A DNA stretch of 64,000 bases from Neodontobutis hainanensis (Eukaryota; Chordata; Actinopteri; Gobiiformes; Odontobutidae). Position 1 is the stretch's first letter; each line of letters begins with the position of its first letter. The notes below the pieces were generated by a model. The model saw only the letters and a program-made list of their open reading frames with translations, ran no database searches and was not told the DNA's origin. Made by a program: the position numbers and the translations under genes. Shown piece after piece: positions 59,101 to 64,000 of the stretch. The stretch spans positions 327,501 to 391,500 of the forward strand of contig JALDNG010000093.1 in NCBI GenBank assembly GCA_024349245.1, written 5' to 3'.

Positions 59101-60600
59101 ATACAACATCCTTGGTTTCTTTAAAGTCCACCCACAATGACTATATCTACTTTAATTAATAACAAAGGAAATAATTTAATAATGGCACCATATATTCTAA
59201 ACCAAACCAAAAGCGTGAGCAAAAAACTAAGGTACATGTCGACCATGGAGCTGTATTGTTGCATCCCTAGTAGACAGGATGAAACAGCCAAACAGAGTGC
59301 TGTGCAGCTAATCTTAGCGGGCTATGGCATGCACAACACTGTGCTCAATTCCACAATATCATAATATTACACACCATCTAAAGATAGAACAGTTTGCAAA
59401 AAACAAGTTCCTTAAATCAGACAATTACTGTATATACAGTATAGAACTCATATACTGTGAATAGTTATCCAAGTTTCGCAATAATTTGAATACTCACTGT
59501 GTGTTGTGTTGATGCAGGTCCATGGTGTCGATGTACAGTGACCCTGACTGGAGCACTAACATGGACAATGCTATGTCGTCTTTGGTGTCAGGTCAGGTCC
59601 AGCTAGAACCAGCTCTGGCCTGGCTCAGTGAGAAGGCGAAGAGGGAGCTCTTCTCCCTCAGTGATGTCTGGGGAGCCGTTACTGCTGCCGGGATCATGAA
59701 ACAGGTAACACTGCAGTCTGCAGGAAACATTATCATAGTGTCACAGTATCATAGTGTCACGTGATGTTATGACTATGTTTTGTTTTGTCAGTGGGACACG
59801 CGTAAACTTTCAGAAGAGGCTAGCAGAAATACAACTAACCCATATCCCATCTATGGTGCCATTGAGAAATATTGCTATAATAATGGGCCTACAGAAGGTA
59901 CAAACACATTACTCATACACATATTTTTAAGAACATTTAGGAAAAATCTCATTGGTGTTTATAAGACTATGTGCCAATAAAATCTTCAGGAGATAAATCA
60001 AAAACTGTCTATGTCTCTCATTGAGCTGCAGCAGTGTCCAGGCCCAGTGTCTCTCAGCCTGGGCCCATTAGGACAACTTCTTAAAAAGAATTTAACTGTA
60101 AAAGCCTCAGTCTATTGTAATTCAGAGTTCTGTTATGTGGTGAATTGTGGGGGTTATTTATGTCAGTGATTCTAACATCGCCGTGAAGTTAAGCTGTGGT
60201 TAAAGGTAAAACTGTGGTACAGAACAGAGCTGGTTATTGTGGTATTTCGAGATATAATGTGAAAGGTATAAACAATTAGTCTTTAGGTAGAAAATATGCA
60301 GCCGCCACCCTTATTGACAAAGTTTGGCTTTACTTTCTCACAAAATACTATCATTCGGAATTTATAAATGAAAGGACGAATCATAACACAAAATGCATAA
60401 AATTCTAATGCTGTGTACAGAATCTAACACTGGCTGTGTTTTTGCAGGAAAGTGGTTCGAGATAACTCCTCATGAGGTTGGTTTCCCAGAGCTGGGCCTC
60501 TTTGTGGAGACCTCTTTACTGGGCAGCAGGTTCCAGGGAGGACTTCTAATGGAGAAGGAGCCAGAGATGGACATAATCCAACTACAGGGTGTGTATAACA
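56170..60600 (+). repeat. Duplicated block, copy B
   Basis: Counterpart of 46930-50215, longer because of a 1.36-kb intron at 58156-59517 (about 535 bp in copy A). AT-repeat patches lie at 57555-57625 and 59040-59080. Confidence 0.75.
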
Positions 60601-63600
60601 GCTCAACTTCTTTGTGTTTATGTGCACAGCATTGCTCACAATGGCCCTCATTTATCAAAAGTGTGTACAGCATTCCATGCAATCTTTTATCAAGCATTTA
60701 TCAATCTGAACGTGGGTGTATGGTTCAAATCTTGTGGCAGATCAGGAGCTGGTCTAAATTTACGCAACTTTCAGGTCAGCACCGAGCTGTGAGTTTAGTG
60801 AGTTGCAAGGTTCTGTGCAATGCTACAAAAACTTAAAAGAGTTATTATGTGAATGTTTAGGAAACAATTTTTTTTGATATTTGATTTGGCATTAAACATG
60901 GCAGTGTGGGGATGTGTATTTCAGTCAAAATCAAAATTCTCTGATTTGTTTTATTCTTGCAAGAATTAAACCGGTCTTAAATTCCTAAATTTACCATGTA
61001 TGGTCTCCGTCGTCTTGTTTGTGATCCGAACCCAATAATTATTTTAACATTAAATGGTTAAAAAAACAGTTTGGTGTGGCTAGGTTTTAATGTTAATATA
61101 TATTCTACACATATTTTTTATTTAAATTGTGTTTTGTTAATAAGGGATACTTATGCTTGTTGTGAAATGTTGACGCAGGAGTTCTGGGTTGTGCCCTGGC
61201 TGATGAAAAGACGGTCAAACAGTTCATCCCTCCCTGGCTCAATGGTATGCACCTACCTCAGGATGTCTTGCTTGATGTGTTTCTGTGCTGTAGTGGTAAA
61301 GTCTTTGTGTGTATGATCTAGTGCCGAGCTATATGGACAACGCCGCTGAACAGTACCTGAACAGCTACAACGCCATTAATAAATTTATAATCTTGACTAA
61401 AAGCTACATTACCAATACTGCTGTGCTGTCCCACATCGATGACCTTCAGAAGATACTTGAAGGTAATGATAAGAATAATAATGTAAGCACAAGAATTAAA
61501 CATAATGTATTTTCATGTCATATTTAACTCTATTCAAATATAGATTTAAGTAAGTGTCTTTGGTGGTAAGTCAAAGATGTTTCCATAAAATTTAAAGCAA
61601 ATATAAGGAGACAAATTTAAATGTTTGAATTTTAATAACCTTTTCAATATGCTAACAACCACTTCAGCTTCACTTGTCTCCTTTCAGTTAGATGTTGCAT
61701 TACCAACAAAGCTGCACATCTTGCACATATGACAACCGTAGCATTAGTGGAAAAGCTCCGCGGTCTGACTCACCAGTTCAGAATAACGTCCCAAATGGCT
61801 GTCCTTTTACAGTACGTTTTACATTTGATGAAGTTGTGAGCTTCTGTAACAGACAAATCTACTACATTTGCAAGATATGTATAAGACGGTTTGACTACCT
61901 GGCATGAATGCCACATTTTTCACATTTCTTGTCTTTCAATGTGTCCCTCTAAAAGAAAAAAAAAAAACATTCTTGTATTTTCCAGACAAAGTAAACCACA
62001 ATCGGTCACTGTTGATTGAGTCCAAAAATCCAGATGAGAGAAAAAAACTGTTCCAGCAGTGGACTATGGAGCTCATGACGGCAGCTGAGGGATGGGCACA
62101 TTCTCTGCCAGACGGCCCTGGTCAGATACATGGTCAGTGTATGACATTAATTACATACAGTAGTTCATAGTGATATAAACTCTTTTTTGGGGTCTTTTTG
62201 CAGTTAACCTGATAATTAATAAGGCCATTCCACTGATTATGCAATGGGAATGGGGAACAACCAGGAACTTCCTCTATAAATACAAAGGTAAGGACCCTTA
62301 GTAAGTAATTATAAAAAACGATCAACCAAGTTGTTTCTGTATTTTTGCATGTAAGTTTCAGGCTAAAATACAAATGCTTAATTACCTGTTGCATATGAAA
62401 AATGTGCAATAGGCCGAATAAGAGCTAGGAGATAGCAATACACATAGCACAGGTGTTCTTGTGTAGGCTATCAGAATAGCTTTAGATCAAACCTTTTCCC
62501 TCAGAGAAATGCCTAATTTAAAATTTTATTTATTATTATTTATTTTGGTCAAAAAGATAAAACAGAAAAAACATTAAGAATACATCACCATCAAATAAAC
62601 AAACCCATACCAACCAAAAGTAGGCTGAAGTAAAAATAAAAAAAACAAAAAACATATTTCCTTGCTTTCCCCTCCCAACCCTTCCCCTCTGTGAACAGTG
62701 CCTATGCCTCTCCATTTTTATCTGATGAGGTAGCCCAGAATCAGAAGCCCGCAAATTTAAGATGTTTGACCCAAACTTGAACTGTTTGCACTTTCAAAAA
62801 TCCATTAAAATAGGACTAGTTGTGGACCTACAAAGTGTATAAATGTGCACAAACCTACCGTAACTGTCTTATACCTGTGTCTCTTGAGCATTAGTGGGGA
62901 CAGTAGGCAGTGTCCTACCCACTGGCTCCCAGACATCTGACTTTTTTCTGTGAATGCTGACCTTTATTTGATAATTTTGACTAACCCAAAAAATGTTGGA
63001 ATTGGCTCTAATCCTTATTCATATCAAGACCTTTTTTGCACATTAAATGTTAAATGTCACTGTAAGTAACTTGTTGAATTATTTCCACACGAAATGTTGG
63101 AGTAGAGGTCCCTATACCATCGTGTCTTCACTCTGAAGAGACCTTTCACCTAATGGATGCAGGATTGCTCATTAATGTGGGATATCCCTCATTTCTGGGA
63201 GAAAAAAGAGACACTGATCTAATTATTGCACCTGAATATAGTGCTGGAAACATGTTTGAGGTCAGTACTCTGTATTGTTCAAAATGTTTAAATGTTGAAG
63301 TAAAAAGAGGTGGTACAGTTGGAGAAGTTTTGTCCCGTGTTGTTCATTATCTGTAGTACCTGAGAAGATCTGTGTGTTTTCATTTTCCTGGAATGCTGAA
63401 AAGTTTTAAGTTTGAAACATGTCCCATTTGTCTATCCTTTACAGACTCTGACTTTGGGCAGAGATTATGCAGCCAAAGTGAACAAGCCATTCCCAGAGCT
63501 GGATGATAAAGTCTTGGAGAAGGAACGAGACTGGCCTAAAGACTGCTACGTGTTTGAGGGAAAGGGCAAAGAGCCAACTATTGTGTTCATGCCGCTCTTC

Positions 63601-63619
63601 AACAGACAGAACTGCAAAG
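57215..63619 (+). CDS. pla2g4c: Cytosolic phospholipase A2 gamma-like, 5' and middle exons (runs off window)
   Basis: Twelve exons: 57215-57267 (ATG 57241), 57790-57900, 58013-58155, 59518-59704, 59792-59897, 60448-60588, 61179-61244, 61322-61462, 61986-62132, 62204-62287, 63106-63260 and 63445-63619. All phases agree; about 494 residues are visible. Group IVC phospholipase A2 hydrolyses sn-2 acyl chains of membrane phospholipids and, unlike group IVA, has no C2 domain. Seen here: SGGGQR at 57-62 (oxyanion loop and arginine), GVSGS at 88-92 with nucleophile Ser90, W.FTPHE-like WFEITPHEVGF at 194-204, WEWGTTRNFLYK, and MDAGL with catalytic Asp about 402. The order and spacing match human PLA2G4C. 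The C-terminal exon(s) lie beyond the window, so a prenylation motif cannot be checked. The ATG is in an exon that is open upstream, so an N-terminal extension from the 44.2 kb exon is possible. Orthology within the fish expansion is uncertain. Confidence 0.9.
62520..63105. other. Large intron of the phospholipase gene
   Basis: AT-rich with a TTATTATTTATT patch at about 62525-62545. No extra exon seen. Confidence 0.5.
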
Positions 63620-63672
63620 GTATGAATGAAAAATGATTCTTACCCACACATATTTAAATCACGTGGTCCTAA

Positions 63673-64000
63673 TATCGAACTCCCTCCGGCTCCTGGCTGC
63701 GCCTAGAAATCCTGTCCATAAAGATAATGAACAAGACCGGTAACAAAGGGCAGCCATACTCTAACAGAGAACAAGTCTGACTTACTACCGGCAATGTGAA
63801 CCAAGCTCCTGCTTTTCCACCTTCGAACCCTCGGCCTCTGCTTCTTCAGTGGAAGACATGTCGGTGCAATTGAGGAGAACCTTCCAAGGTCTGACGATAT
63901 CCCTAGTTGAGGTCAACAGCTGCCATCAACCACTGTAAACAGTGTTGGCAGGGGTGTCCACCACCAACTTTGAGGGTTGCTGCCTTGACCTGCCCCGAAG
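63673..64000 (-). mobile_element. RTE/Rex-like LINE (family A) in the next intron
   Basis: ATAAAGATAATGAACAAGAC and ACAAAGGGCAGCC match 55757-55796 in the copy at 55 kb, in the same orientation. It starts about 50 bp after the last visible phospholipase exon and continues past the window. Confidence 0.8.

Noticed and set aside
61686..61910. Possible extra phospholipase exon after CTTTCAG at 61687
   Set aside because: The flanking exons 61322-61462 and 61986-62132 join in phase and match the family without it; no good donor follows.

Overview
The window looks like nuclear DNA of a teleost fish. It has short exons with GT/AG introns, AT-rich intergenic DNA, and many fish-type repeats: L2- and RTE-like LINEs, tRNA-derived SINEs, Tc1, hAT, Ty3/gypsy and Penelope relics. 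It is eukaryotic, so there are no operons, and most long open frames are chance or repeat-derived. The species cannot be named from this sequence alone.

Left part, 1-20 kb: three recognisable genes in a block known from human 19p13.2. The last two coding exons of carm1 (+ strand, 1158-2390; the gene starts before the window) are followed by yipf2 (- strand, 8 coding exons, 10079-15816). yipf2 is head to head with timm29 (+ strand, 2 exons, 16527-17847). yipf2 and timm29 share a compact region that is probably a bidirectional promoter. Two copies of one L2-like LINE lie in opposite orientation on either side of the pair. yipf2 has a 75-nt intron that is a multiple of three and free of stops. 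timm29 has four tiny upstream ORFs just before its start.

Middle part, 20-35 kb: no host gene was recognised. It is a graveyard of mobile elements: an RTE-like LINE split by a nested L2-like LINE, a hAT relic with a BED-finger exon, a Ty3/gypsy relic with two LTRs, a second RTE-like copy, a Penelope-like GIY-YIG fragment and a Tc1 relic.

Right part, 35-64 kb: a group IVC cytosolic phospholipase A2 locus (pla2g4c-like, + strand). A block of six exons is present twice, at 48226-50203 and 57215-60588. The upstream block carries two stop codons and has lost a splice donor. The downstream block is open and continues through exons at 61.2-63.6 kb, including the catalytic DAG exon, and the gene runs off the right end. 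Four candidate upstream exons (35.1, 41.1, 41.7 and 44.2 kb) have good splice sites, and the last is phase-compatible with the first exon of either block. The best reading is one gene with an internal tandem exon-block duplication whose first copy is decaying, rather than two complete genes. Two tracts of the blocks are almost identical, introns included, while the DNA between them is much more diverged, which suggests gene conversion.
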